From assembly GCF_036641015.1 (NCBI RefSeq), contig NZ_JAVWFO010000008.1:1-48379 (forward strand): 48,379 bases of DNA, written 5' to 3'. A program made the translations under genes and the position numbers. Positions within the stretch are counted from its first letter, which is position 1. Every line of letters starts with the position of its first letter. Under the pieces are notes generated by a model, which was given only the letters and a program-made list of their open reading frames with translations, was not told where the DNA came from and did no database searches. The DNA is from Anaerorhabdus sp036641015 (lineage in GTDB: Bacteria > Bacillota_I > Bacilli_A > Erysipelotrichales > Erysipelotrichaceae). Positions 34,508 to 43,168 of this stretch are shown here, piece by piece.

Positions 34508-35083
34508 TTATTTTATTAGTGTTGGTAAGTAAATAAGCGTTCCTATTACACCTGTACCAAAGATAACAGATATTGCATTTAGCTTATATTTTCTTAACAA
34601 GAATAATGCAACTATAAATAATACAAATTCAATAATTCTAAAATCACTTATTACAATTGATTGTAAATCAGAGTTAAATAACCCTAGAATTAAAATTGAT
34701 AAACCTGCTGAAGCAATCATTGCAACTACCGCTGGTCTAAGCGCTGATAACACTGTTTGAACACCACCAAAGTTACGATATTTATAATAGAAATGCGCTA
34801 ACAATAAACAAATAATAAAAGCAGGAATGACACAACCTATAGAGCATATTATTGCGCCAAATGGGCCTGCAAGACGAGTTCCTACAAATGTAGCTGAGTT
34901 TATAGAAATTGGACCAGGAGTCATTTCTGCAATCGTGATTAAGTCTGTAAACTCTGCCATAGTCATTAATCCATGCACATTTACGATTTGATTTTGAATT
35001 AATGGAATCGCTGCATAACCACCACCTACTGAAAATAATCCAACTTGTATAAAGCTAAAGAATAGTTTAAGTAATAATATCAT
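34508..35083 (-). CDS. Chromate transporter subunit (ChrA C-terminal-type half)
   Basis: The 191-residue protein is a short-chain CHR protein with FSVGGGYAAIPLIQ and EMTPGPISINSATFVGTRLAG, plus several membrane helices. It overlaps the partner gene at ATGA. Short CHR proteins act as pairs equivalent to one full-length ChrA. CHR transporters export chromate, but the physiological substrate in anaerobes is unclear. Confidence 0.88.
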   Translation of the reverse strand: MILLLKLFFSFIQVGLFSVGGGYAAIPLIQNQIVNVHGLMTMAEFTDLITIAEMTPGPISINSATFVGTRLAGPFGAIICSIGCVIPAFIICLLLAHFYYKYRNFGGVQTVLSALRPAVVAMIASAGLSILILGLFNSDLQSIVISDFRIIEFVLFIVALFLLRKYKLNAISVIFGTGVIGTLIYLPTLIK

Positions 35084-35670
35084 TCATTAACACCAACTTT
35101 CCTTTTATTAAAAAAACAATCATATCCTAAATCAATAAATCCAATTGCCAAACATGCAACAATAATAAGCATCGCACTCATGTTTAACACAACTGCACAA
35201 AAAAAGGCAGTACCCATTAATCCAATATATAATACTCGTTTAGTTGCTACTACATTTTTAGCCAAATTTAACACAACGTCAAAGATTACTGCCGCAACAC
35301 CTGCACGCATAACTTGCAATGCTGTTGCAATAATTATATTTGATCTAAACTGTTCATAGAATATCGCAATAATTGAAATAATAACCATTGGTGGTAATAT
35401 CGTTCCAACAACCGCAACAAATGATCCCACTATTCCACCCATTCTATATCCCAATATAACAGATGCATTCACCGGTATTGGTCCTGGTGATGATTGAGCA
35501 ATTGCTGTTACATCCAACATCTCATCCTCTTCTAACCAACATAGTTTTTCAACAAATTCTTTTTTCATTAATGAAACTATGACAAACCCTCCACCAAATG
35601 TGCATGCACTTAACATGAATGTGGAACAAAATAATTGCCAAAGCATTTTCTTATCAGCTTTTTTCTTCAT
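35080..35670 (-). CDS. Chromate transporter subunit (ChrA N-terminal-type half)
   Basis: The 196-residue partner carries CTFGGGFVIVSLMKKEFVEK and AQSSPGPIPVNASVILGYRMGG, the first-half CHR signature. Start is the ATG at 35668-35670 after GGGGGAG, removing an eight-residue N-terminal extension. It is divergent from a LysR regulator, with an LTTR-type dyad between them. Confidence 0.9.
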   Translation of the reverse strand: MKKKADKKMLWQLFCSTFMLSACTFGGGFVIVSLMKKEFVEKLCWLEEDEMLDVTAIAQSSPGPIPVNASVILGYRMGGIVGSFVAVVGTILPPMVIISIIAIFYEQFRSNIIIATALQVMRAGVAAVIFDVVLNLAKNVVATKRVLYIGLMGTAFFCAVVLNMSAMLIIVACLAIGFIDLGYDCFFNKRKVGVNE

Positions 35671-35720
35671 ATTTCTCCCCCTCTTAAATTCCAACGTTTT
35701 TAATATATCACTCCTTTTAT

Positions 35721-35735
35721 ATAATTACCAATTAT
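35721..35735. promoter_or_regulatory. LysR-type operator in the chrA/lysR intergenic region
   Basis: ATAATT-ACC-AATTAT at 35721-35735 is a perfect dyad containing T-N11-A, the LysR-family box. It is about 50 bases from both divergent start codons, where a LysR regulator would control its own gene and the transporter pair. Confidence 0.5.
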
Positions 35736-35778
35736 GATATATTATGTTATATAAATATTTTTTATATATGGAGGTTTT

Positions 35779-36663
35779 ATGTTAGATATTAAAATAGAGA
35801 CATTTATCGCTGTTGTTCATTATGAAAGTTATACTGCTGCAGCTGAATCTTTGCACATGACTCAACCTGCAGTAACACAGCATATTCATAAGCTAGAAGA
35901 TTATTATGATTGTAAACTAATAGATAGTTCTAAACGTTCTATCAAATTAACTGAATCAGGTAAATTACTATATAATTATTTGAGTTTACAAAAAGCTAAT
36001 GAAGATAAATTCAAATTACAATTAAAGAAAACAATTAACCCGATGTGTTTAGGCGCATCCTTATCAATTGCTGATTATTATTTACCAAGATTAATTAAAA
36101 AGCAATTTAATTTTAGTAAAGAAAGAATTAGAATATCTGTAAGTAATACTACAACTATATTACATGAATTAAGCAATGGTAATCTTGATTGTGCTCTTGT
36201 AGAAGGATTATTTGATAATGATATATTTGAATCAATCGAACTAATTAAAGTGCCATTTATCCCTGTTGTATCACATTCTCATCCGTATGCGAATAAATCA
36301 GTAACGATTAATCAACTACATCAGTTTCCTTTGGTATTGCGTGAACCTTGCTCTGGCACTAGAGAAATATTTGAAAATTGGCTACTACAAAAAAATGACT
36401 CATTTAAATCGTTTAGTGAATGTATAGAACTTGGAAGTTTTACACTAATAAAAGAAATTGTTGCTAAAACAAATGCTGTTACATTTTTATATGAAGGTGT
36501 CGCAAATAAAGAAATTAAAAACAATAAACTTTCAACATTAAATCTAAAAGGATTCAAGTTAGAACATCCATTTTACTTTATATATAGAAAAGGTGACCCC
36601 GATACAAGTCACCTTCTAGATTTTTATAAAACTTTATTTACCAACTTTAGTAGCTTACTTTAA
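35779..36663 (+). CDS. LysR-family transcriptional regulator
   Basis: The 294-residue protein has the LysR winged HTH at 1-60 (FIAVVHYESYTAAAESLHMTQPAVTQHIHKLE) and a periplasmic-binding-like effector domain (about 88-290). GGAGG precedes the ATG. Its divergence from the chrA pair suggests it activates them. The 3' end overlaps the convergent Hpt gene by 17 bases. Confidence 0.93.
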   Translation: MLDIKIETFIAVVHYESYTAAAESLHMTQPAVTQHIHKLEDYYDCKLIDSSKRSIKLTESGKLLYNYLSLQKANEDKFKLQLKKTINPMCLGASLSIADYYLPRLIKKQFNFSKERIRISVSNTTTILHELSNGNLDCALVEGLFDNDIFESIELIKVPFIPVVSHSHPYANKSVTINQLHQFPLVLREPCSGTREIFENWLLQKNDSFKSFSECIELGSFTLIKEIVAKTNAVTFLYEGVANKEIKNNKLSTLNLKGFKLEHPFYFIYRKGDPDTSHLLDFYKTLFTNFSSLL

Positions 36664-37003
36664 ATTTTAAGTCATTTATAAACTTTTCATACTTAACTAT
36701 AAATAAATTACATGGTATTTTTGCATCTTTCATATTACTCTCTCTTAATAGTTCAACAAGCGGAACTATTTCTTGATAAAACGGAGTAATTCCTAAATTT
36801 GCAAGAATGCCTTTTAATGTATGTGCTCTAAAAAAAGCTTGCTCTAAATTTCCTTGATTAACTGCATCAATTAATTGATTAAAATTTTGATCTTGAATTA
36901 AATCAATCAAACAACTTACATAAAATGTTTTATCTTTATTAACTCTTTCCAATGCATTATTAGTATCACAACCGATCTCATTTAAATATTGTATAACATC
37001 CAT
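36647..37003 (-). CDS. Hpt domain phosphotransfer protein
   Basis: The 118-residue helical protein carries the Hpt phosphorylation motif in AFFRAHTLKGILANLG, with the acceptor His near residue 61. It would accept or pass a phosphoryl group to a receiver domain, presumably of the response regulator-GGDEF protein encoded four bases upstream. No histidine kinase gene is in this operon. Confidence 0.85.
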   Translation of the reverse strand: MDVIQYLNEIGCDTNNALERVNKDKTFYVSCLIDLIQDQNFNQLIDAVNQGNLEQAFFRAHTLKGILANLGITPFYQEIVPLVELLRESNMKDAKIPCNLFIVKYEKFINDLKFKVSY

Positions 37004-37006
37004 TCT

Positions 37007-38227
37007 TTACTCCTTATCCAATTCAATGAAGACCTGTATCTTAGCACAATTCGATTCTCCCCATTTAGTAATATTAGATATAGAAATAACATCTTTGCCA
37101 TTTTTGTTAAATATTTTATTTGAATGCTTATTCTCTAGTAAATTTGAATTTATTTCCTTTATTTCTGCCTCAATGTCAAAACATTTAGTAATATCTTCTT
37201 CGACAAAAATATCTCTGTCATTCATGACCTGTGCCACTTTATTATTTACATAGTATAGATAATTACTTTCTAAATCTACGATATAAATATATGCATTTAA
37301 CGATTCTAAAATCCATTCTTTACCCACAACTGATATTGATTTAGGTAATACTTTTTGACCATCTAAATAAAAACTACTTTTTGATTTACCAAGTCTTTTG
37401 GCGTTATATAATGCTTCATCGGCATGTAAATATATTTCACTTATTGAAATTCCGTCTTGTGGATAACAAGAAATACCTATTGAGCACGAAGGAACTTCAC
37501 CCTCAAATTGAGACATCGCTTTATTAAACTTATTTATAATATCGTTTGAAATTTTCTTTACTTGTTCAGTACTTTCAACTTCTTTAAGTAAAACTATGAA
37601 CTCATCTCCGCCAAGTCTTCCAATCGCGCTATTTTCACTACAACAATCTAACATAATATTAGCAAATTCGATTAAGACTTTATCACCAAAGAAATGCCCA
37701 TAAACATCATTAACTCTTTTAAAATTATCAATATCGATAATCATCACTGCTGCTGGTTTCTTATTTTCTATCAAATAAGTTTCTATTTCATGACGAAATG
37801 CTCCACGATTAAGTAGTCCTGTTAAGCCATCTGTTCTCCCTGCTTTTAAAGCACGTGTTAAATTCAATGTATTTCTCAAACGATTACGTATTATTGCTTG
37901 ATTATATGGTTTCTCAAAAAAATCTACAGCTCCTGCCTCAATTATTTTCTCTTCTACTTCATTAAGTTCTTCGCCTGTCATCGCAATTACTGGAATTTCT
38001 TGGTAAGCTTTAATCTTCTTAAATTCACTTAAAAATTCATACCCATCCATAATTGGCATAACTATATCTAATAGTATTGCTTCTATATTTGTATGATAAA
38101 TTTCTAATATTTCTAAAGCTTCTTTGCCATTACTAGCTTGTAAGTAATCATATCGATTTCCTAAGCATTCCATCAATATTTTACAATTTAATTCGACATC
38201 ATCGATTATTAATATAGTATCTTTCAT
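37007..38227 (-). CDS. Response regulator-diguanylate cyclase with C-terminal PAS-like region
   Basis: The 406-residue protein has a receiver domain (1-120; acidic pair D9-D10, phospho-acceptor D54 in ILLDIVMPIMDG, FFEKPYN) and a GGDEF domain (about 125-290) with an intact RLGGDEFIVLL active site. No RxxD inhibitory site appears five residues before the GGDEF. A C-terminal region of about 110 residues (WILESLNAYIYIVDLESNYLYYVN) resembles a PAS fold. It should make cyclic di-GMP when phosphorylated. I start at the ATG at 38225-38227 after GGGAG. Confidence 0.9.
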   Translation of the reverse strand: MKDTILIIDDVELNCKILMECLGNRYDYLQASNGKEALEILEIYHTNIEAILLDIVMPIMDGYEFLSEFKKIKAYQEIPVIAMTGEELNEVEEKIIEAGAVDFFEKPYNQAIIRNRLRNTLNLTRALKAGRTDGLTGLLNRGAFRHEIETYLIENKKPAAVMIIDIDNFKRVNDVYGHFFGDKVLIEFANIMLDCCSENSAIGRLGGDEFIVLLKEVESTEQVKKISNDIINKFNKAMSQFEGEVPSCSIGISCYPQDGISISEIYLHADEALYNAKRLGKSKSSFYLDGQKVLPKSISVVGKEWILESLNAYIYIVDLESNYLYYVNNKVAQVMNDRDIFVEEDITKCFDIEAEIKEINSNLLENKHSNKIFNKNGKDVISISNITKWGESNCAKIQVFIELDKE

Positions 38228-38300
38228 GGTTTCTCCCACTTATGCATTTCCAATAGCCTTTTGATTTAACAACAGAAAATAAGTACACTAGCGCTTATAT

Positions 38301-39479
38301 CTATTCATGCGTCTCGACATTTGGTAAATGATTTACATCTTCAACAGTACTTAATGATTTTTCGTAATAATATATCCTAGCATTTCTACTAGGTATTTTA
38401 CTGTAAAACTTCTTCTGAATACGGTCAATAACAACAAATATATCTTCAGTACTTTTAATTTCAACTAATAACCCAAAATTATTTGTAACAAAGCTGGTAT
38501 ATATATCTGTTCTCCTTAGTGTATCCAATACAACATTTTCAAAAGTTTCATGTAAATGCGTTTGTTTACCTTTAACATCTTTTAACTCAAATACAATGAT
38601 ATGATAATTGGTCTTATCACGTCGTGCTTTACGCACATATACTTGATACAATTTCTTAAATGTAAGTTGTGAACAAAATAATGGTCCATTAGCAATTAAA
38701 TCTTCTTCAAATTCCTTTGGTATCTCTTCAATATGAACTGTTTTCCCTGTTTCTTGTTGATCACCTAAAAATAGTTTACGAATATTATCACCTAATGGAA
38801 TACCTAAATCATCATTAAATTTTTTGCACATCTTTTCAAAAAAAGCCAGTGCTCGATTATACTCACGAGTCTCAATCAATGCTTTACAATAAAACAAAAT
38901 TATTGACTCTGAAAATGGATCTTTCTCTAATGCTTTTTTACATACATGTATTAAATCTGCATAGTTAGGGTTTTCCTTACTAAACTCTTCACTACAAACT
39001 GTAACAATCATTTTATTATATAATTCATTGAAATATTCACGAATTGATAATATCCATTCTTCACTATATTCAACCAAAAACTCCGATTGAGTATCACCTA
39101 ATTCAAATAGTTTTTTTAAATCTTTAGTTTCAACAATTGATTTATAACAACTCTCATAAGTATCTAAATCAACTTTTACCTCTAAAGCAGGATTAAGCAT
39201 ATATCCCATCTTAGAAGTTATAATCCAATCATATTCACATATCTTTGATAATTCATTTCTTAATCGAAATATCGCATATTTAATTGCACTATTAGGATTT
39301 TCACTCTCCGGCCAAAAAGATGTAATTAACATATCTTTAGAAACAATACGATTACGATGATACACAAAATATGCGAGTAAACTTGATAACTGTCTACCCA
39401 ATATATCTGCCGCATCAACAGTATTGCCTGATGCTTCTATATAGAATTTTCCTAACATTTTAAATTCTACTGTACTCAT
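38301..39479 (-). CDS. BTAD-type transcriptional regulator with degenerate GGDEF-like C-terminus
   Basis: The 392-residue protein has an OmpR-like winged helix (1-95; FKMLGKFYIEASG...SAIKYAIFRLRNEL), a BTAD tetratricopeptide domain (about 105-245) and a C-terminal region (about 270-385) whose pattern (FENVVLDTLRRTDIYTSFVTNNFGLLVEI) looks like a GGDEF domain that has lost the active site. It overlaps the PilT gene at ATGA and thus belongs to the pilus-like operon, which it may regulate. Confidence 0.8.
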   Translation of the reverse strand: MSTVEFKMLGKFYIEASGNTVDAADILGRQLSSLLAYFVYHRNRIVSKDMLITSFWPESENPNSAIKYAIFRLRNELSKICEYDWIITSKMGYMLNPALEVKVDLDTYESCYKSIVETKDLKKLFELGDTQSEFLVEYSEEWILSIREYFNELYNKMIVTVCSEEFSKENPNYADLIHVCKKALEKDPFSESIILFYCKALIETREYNRALAFFEKMCKKFNDDLGIPLGDNIRKLFLGDQQETGKTVHIEEIPKEFEEDLIANGPLFCSQLTFKKLYQVYVRKARRDKTNYHIIVFELKDVKGKQTHLHETFENVVLDTLRRTDIYTSFVTNNFGLLVEIKSTEDIFVVIDRIQKKFYSKIPSRNARIYYYEKSLSTVEDVNHLPNVETHE

Positions 39480-40540
39480 ATTTTACCTATCTTCTTTTCC
39501 ATTATCTCTGAATTAACAGCATATGTAATTGCTGTATCTTTACTAATCATATTATCCTTATATAATCCATAAATTGAATCGTCCATTGCGACCATTCCAT
39601 CTTGTTTTCCAGTTGCTATGTAATTATCAATTTGATATGTCTTACCATCTCTAATTTGTGTTCTAATTGCATTACTAGTAAGCAATATTTCAAATGCTGG
39701 CTTTAATTCTTCATTAACAGTAGGAAGTAATTGTTGAGAAACAACTGCTTGCAATACTGTTGATAATTGTATCTGAATTTGTCTTTGTTGCTCAGGTGGG
39801 AATACATCAATGATACGATTAATTGTTTCAGCAGCACCTAATGTATGTAGAGTTGATAAAACAAGATGTCCTGTCTCAGCAGCAGAAAGAGCAATTTTTA
39901 TTGTTTCATAATCTCTCATCTCTCCTACCAGTATTACATCCGGAGCCTGTCTTAAAGTAGCTCTAAGCGCTTGAGCATAGTCACTAGCGTCATTACCTAT
40001 TTCTCTTTGTGATACTATTGATTTTTTATGTCGATGTAAATATTCAATTGGATCTTCAATCGTTACGATATGTGACTGTCTCGTTTTATTTATCTCATCA
40101 ATGATACATGCAAGTGTTGTTGACTTACCACATCCCGCACTCCCTGTTACAAGAACTAAACCTTTAAGTAATTTTGAAAATTGTATAACTGTATTTGGAA
40201 TTGATAACTCTTCAGGGTTTGGTAAATTAGGCTTCACAAATCGCAATACAGCTGACAATGAACCTCTTTGATAATATACACTAGCTCTGAAACGTCCTAG
40301 CCCAGAAATGGAAAACGAAAAATCATCATCACCAATTTCATCAAGATGTTCCATTGTTCTATTCTTATTTAGCTCATATATCTCATTAATGATTAAACGT
40401 GCTATATCTGGATGAACTACGTTCTCATCCATTGGCTCAACACTACCATTCACTTTAAAAGATATTGGACTTCCTGCAATAATAAAAATATCTGATACAT
40501 TTTTGCTTACTGCTTTTTCTAGAATTTCTTGTATTGACAT
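39476..40540 (-). CDS. PilT-type type IV pilus ATPase
   Basis: The 354-residue ATPase is PilT-like: N-terminal domain (SDIFIIAGSPISFKVNG), Walker A GSAGCGKSTT, the Asp box TIEDPIEYLH, Walker B region APDVILVGEMRD, His box GHLVLSTLHT, and the PilT-specific SNAIRTQIRDGKTYQI motif at the C-terminus. PilT disassembles pili in classical systems. No assembly ATPase (PilB/GspE) is encoded in this cluster, so this may be the sole motor. GGAGG precedes the start. Confidence 0.92.
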   Translation of the reverse strand: MSIQEILEKAVSKNVSDIFIIAGSPISFKVNGSVEPMDENVVHPDIARLIINEIYELNKNRTMEHLDEIGDDDFSFSISGLGRFRASVYYQRGSLSAVLRFVKPNLPNPEELSIPNTVIQFSKLLKGLVLVTGSAGCGKSTTLACIIDEINKTRQSHIVTIEDPIEYLHRHKKSIVSQREIGNDASDYAQALRATLRQAPDVILVGEMRDYETIKIALSAAETGHLVLSTLHTLGAAETINRIIDVFPPEQQRQIQIQLSTVLQAVVSQQLLPTVNEELKPAFEILLTSNAIRTQIRDGKTYQIDNYIATGKQDGMVAMDDSIYGLYKDNMISKDTAITYAVNSEIMEKKIGKI

Positions 40541-40550
40541 ATGTCCTCCA

Positions 40551-40988
40551 TTAAAAGTTAAAACCTTTTTGGGAATATTCGTCCTGGTTAATTGTTTCTA
40601 CAACCCAACATAAAACCTCACTCTTCATTATAGTCGCATTAATGCACAGTTTTACTTTTAGTTGCGCTTTATCATTAATAATTATAGTATATTCAGCCAC
40701 ATTATCCAATAAATTTATGCCACTTACACTATTTTGGATTGTTTTATAGGCTTCTGTTATATTTTCCGATTGTGCTAATATACGATCAATTTCTAATCTA
40801 ATCTCCATCGCTTTAGTGTCAGCCACATAATTTTCTTCTAATATATCTATCGAATGATCTACCCTTTTCAAACTTGTTTGTGCCTGTTTATAACTTAAGG
40901 TTGAAAATGCTACAAATACCAAAATAATAAATACAATGAGAATGGAAGAATAACCAACAGATAATCCAAAGTTTTTTGAATTTTTCAT
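40551..40988 (-). CDS. Single-TM protein of the pilus-like operon
   Basis: The 145-residue protein has one N-terminal membrane helix (about 10-35, GYSSILIVFIILVFVAFSTL) followed by a helical polar region (YKQAQTSLKRVDHSIDILEENYVADTKAMEIRLEIDRIL) and a beta-rich tail. The shape is that of a pseudopilin, but no G-F-x3-E prepilin-peptidase site is visible. I use the ATG at 40986-40988. I do not recognise a named family. Confidence 0.7.
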   Translation of the reverse strand: MKNSKNFGLSVGYSSILIVFIILVFVAFSTLSYKQAQTSLKRVDHSIDILEENYVADTKAMEIRLEIDRILAQSENITEAYKTIQNSVSGINLLDNVAEYTIIINDKAQLKVKLCINATIMKSEVLCWVVETINQDEYSQKGFNF

Positions 40989-40989
40989 A

Positions 40990-41364
40990 TCAGTAACCCC
41001 CTGACATAACATTAAAGTCAACTAGTACCTTGTCATCTATACTAACTGTTATATTATGTTTCATATAATTTAAATCTAATTTAATAGAATCTACATTTAT
41101 CACATAGTCATTTTGTTTCATTTGCATTTGCAAATCATTTATTTGTCGAAATCCATCTAGTGTTTTTCCATCAAAGATTCTCATGTTCTCTGCAACATTT
41201 TCCGCTAATATCATCGCTTCATTTTTCAAAACTGCTTCGCGTGATAAATTATTACTTCTAACAAAAAAATTAACGCATACAATACTTGAAAGCGCAAAGA
41301 AAAGTATTCCACAAAGAATCTCAATTAAGAAAATATAAAATTTTGATTTTCTTTCTTTCTTCAT
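40990..41364 (-). CDS. Pseudopilin-like single-TM protein
   Basis: The 124-residue protein has an N-terminal helix reading FYIFLIEILCGILFFAL. The FLIE part matches the +2 to +5 positions of prepilins (GFTLIE), including the conserved Glu, but the -1 residue is Tyr instead of Gly, so cleavage by a prepilin peptidase is unlikely. The downstream region is small and polar. Gaps to both neighbours are only a few bases. Confidence 0.7.
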   Translation of the reverse strand: MKKERKSKFYIFLIEILCGILFFALSSIVCVNFFVRSNNLSREAVLKNEAMILAENVAENMRIFDGKTLDGFRQINDLQMQMKQNDYVINVDSIKLDLNYMKHNITVSIDDKVLVDFNVMSGGY

Positions 41365-41367
41365 TTA

Positions 41368-41811
41368 TTACCTCATTGCTATTTTCATATTAATTTCTTT
41401 ATTATTAACCTTTACACTATACTCAATAGCATTATCATTAATATTGAAATCTAAATCATTTATTTTACAAATCACTTCACCACTTTCAAATTCAAAATCT
41501 GTTTTTGGCAAAATAATCAGTTCTTTTAATTCTCCTTCATGCTCATAAATCATTTTAATATATTCATCATAGGTAATGGCTAAATACTCTATTCCATCAA
41601 TTTCATTGATTGTTACTTGATTCTTATCCGCTTGTCTAATCGATGTTGCAATATATGCAATTGGTAATCTTTCATCTTCTGATTGATTGGTATTACTAAT
41701 AACCATTTGATAACATCTACTGCCCAAAAGTAATAAGTAAAAACACCCTACAACAACTGCCGTAAGTAAAGTTAACGTCCATAAAAATTCAATAACTTTT
41801 GTTTTTTTCAT
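41368..41811 (-). CDS. DUF4860-like single-TM protein
   Basis: The 147-residue protein has an N-terminal helix (about 7-31) and a beta-rich domain (TSIRQADKNQVTINEIDGIEYLAI). The pattern resembles DUF4860, a family found in clostridial type IV pilus-like clusters. There is no prepilin cleavage motif. Confidence 0.65.
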   Translation of the reverse strand: MKKTKVIEFLWTLTLLTAVVVGCFYLLLLGSRCYQMVISNTNQSEDERLPIAYIATSIRQADKNQVTINEIDGIEYLAITYDEYIKMIYEHEGELKELIILPKTDFEFESGEVICKINDLDFNINDNAIEYSVKVNNKEINMKIAMR

Positions 41812-41816
41812 TTTTT

Positions 41817-42122
41817 CTACCTTTGGTAAACTTTTATTTCCGGTTGAATATTTGCACCAATAGTTTCATAGAATACATGATATTTATTTGTGTCAATATA
41901 AACACCATAGTTTTCAACTAAATAATCTACTGATGAAGGATATATACCTTCATTGCTATAACATGTTATTGCTGCACGTTGTATAGCTTCTTGTAGTCGT
42001 TTAGTTCCCTCTTCATCTAACCTTTGCTGTGTTAATGATAAACTTAATAATACACCAGCCACTATGATTAGAAATCCAATTACATATACTAATCGACTTA
42101 TTTCCCTTTTCTTCCTAATCAT
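41817..42122 (-). CDS. Small pseudopilin-like protein
   Basis: The 101-residue protein has a basic N-terminus (MIRKKREISR), one helix (about 11-31) that continues into an amphipathic helix (LDEEGTKRLQEAIQRAAITCYSNEGIYPSSVDYLVENYG) and a short tail, the architecture of a minor pilin, with segments such as AAITCYSNEGIYPSSVDYL similar in style to T2SS pseudopilins. No prepilin-peptidase site is visible. Confidence 0.65.
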   Translation of the reverse strand: MIRKKREISRLVYVIGFLIIVAGVLLSLSLTQQRLDEEGTKRLQEAIQRAAITCYSNEGIYPSSVDYLVENYGVYIDTNKYHVFYETIGANIQPEIKVYQR

Positions 42123-42124
42123 CG

Positions 42125-43156
42125 TTATCCCAAACTAGTCATTATGCTCATAAGCGGTAGCATAACAGATAACAGTATTACACCAACAATAATAACGCAG
42201 CTAATCATCATCGTTGGTTCAATTGCGTTTAAGAATCGATTAATTGAATTTATTGATTCTCCTTCATACTCAATCGCTACTTTACTCATAGTTTCATCTA
42301 ATTTTCCTGATCTTAGACCAAGCTTAAGCATTTTTGTGTACACTGGTTTAAGTATTTTAGATTCTGTGAATACTTCCATGGTATCTTCACCTAGTTCAAT
42401 TTTATGACTACAGTTATTTATTTTTTGTAAAATATCTTTGTTACTTATTAATTTATGCAATAAGGAAAATGAATCCTTAAGATTTAACCCACTATTTATT
42501 AACAAGCTTAACGCATAAGCAACTTTACTTGTTTCTATATTAATCATCAATTTTTTAGTTAAGACAAATGATGATAAGAAATTTGTTAATGCATTATCTT
42601 TGTACTTAAGTTTAAAATATAGAAAACAACTAAATATAGTTACAACCAAAATTATTAAGAATATAAATCCATATTGCGCAACAAATTGACCTAATTGCAT
42701 TAATGTTAATGATGCCGCTGATAAATCAACACCCATACTATTTAATACTTCTCTAAAAATAGGAAGTATTTTAATAACAAGTATCCCCATTAAAACTATC
42801 ATCACCATCAATAAAATTAACGGATAAAACAACGCATCCTTAACCTTATTTTGCATTGAGTCTATACGACTATAATAAATTGCGCATTGTTTCATAACTC
42901 GATCTAAATATCCTGTTTTCTCACCAACCTGTATCATTTCTATAAAATATGAATCAAATATATCTACTGATTTAACAGCATTATAAAAACTTTCCCCCGT
43001 AGACAGTTCTTCTTTAATTTTAATTATTGCATTTTTAAAATTAGTAGTTTCTATTTCATCTACAATAACTTCTAATCCTTCACTAAGTGACAATCCTGAA
43101 TCGAGAATCATACTTAACTGTTCACAAAATAATGAAGTTTCATGATATGTAATCAT
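42125..43156 (-). CDS. Type II secretion system F/PilC-family inner membrane protein
   Basis: The 343-residue protein has two GspF repeats: the first (about 10-130, LDSGLSLSEGLEVIV...FDSYFIEMIQVGEKTGYLDRV), the second (about 205-325, LLINSGLNLKDSF...KLGLRSGKLDE), with three membrane helices. It is the platform protein that couples the ATPase to pilin assembly. AAGGGGG precedes the start, and the next gene begins three bases after its stop. Confidence 0.92.
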   Translation of the reverse strand: MITYHETSLFCEQLSMILDSGLSLSEGLEVIVDEIETTNFKNAIIKIKEELSTGESFYNAVKSVDIFDSYFIEMIQVGEKTGYLDRVMKQCAIYYSRIDSMQNKVKDALFYPLILLMVMIVLMGILVIKILPIFREVLNSMGVDLSAASLTLMQLGQFVAQYGFIFLIILVVTIFSCFLYFKLKYKDNALTNFLSSFVLTKKLMINIETSKVAYALSLLINSGLNLKDSFSLLHKLISNKDILQKINNCSHKIELGEDTMEVFTESKILKPVYTKMLKLGLRSGKLDETMSKVAIEYEGESINSINRFLNAIEPTMMISCVIIVGVILLSVMLPLMSIMTSLG

Positions 43157-43168
43157 TTGATTACCCCC

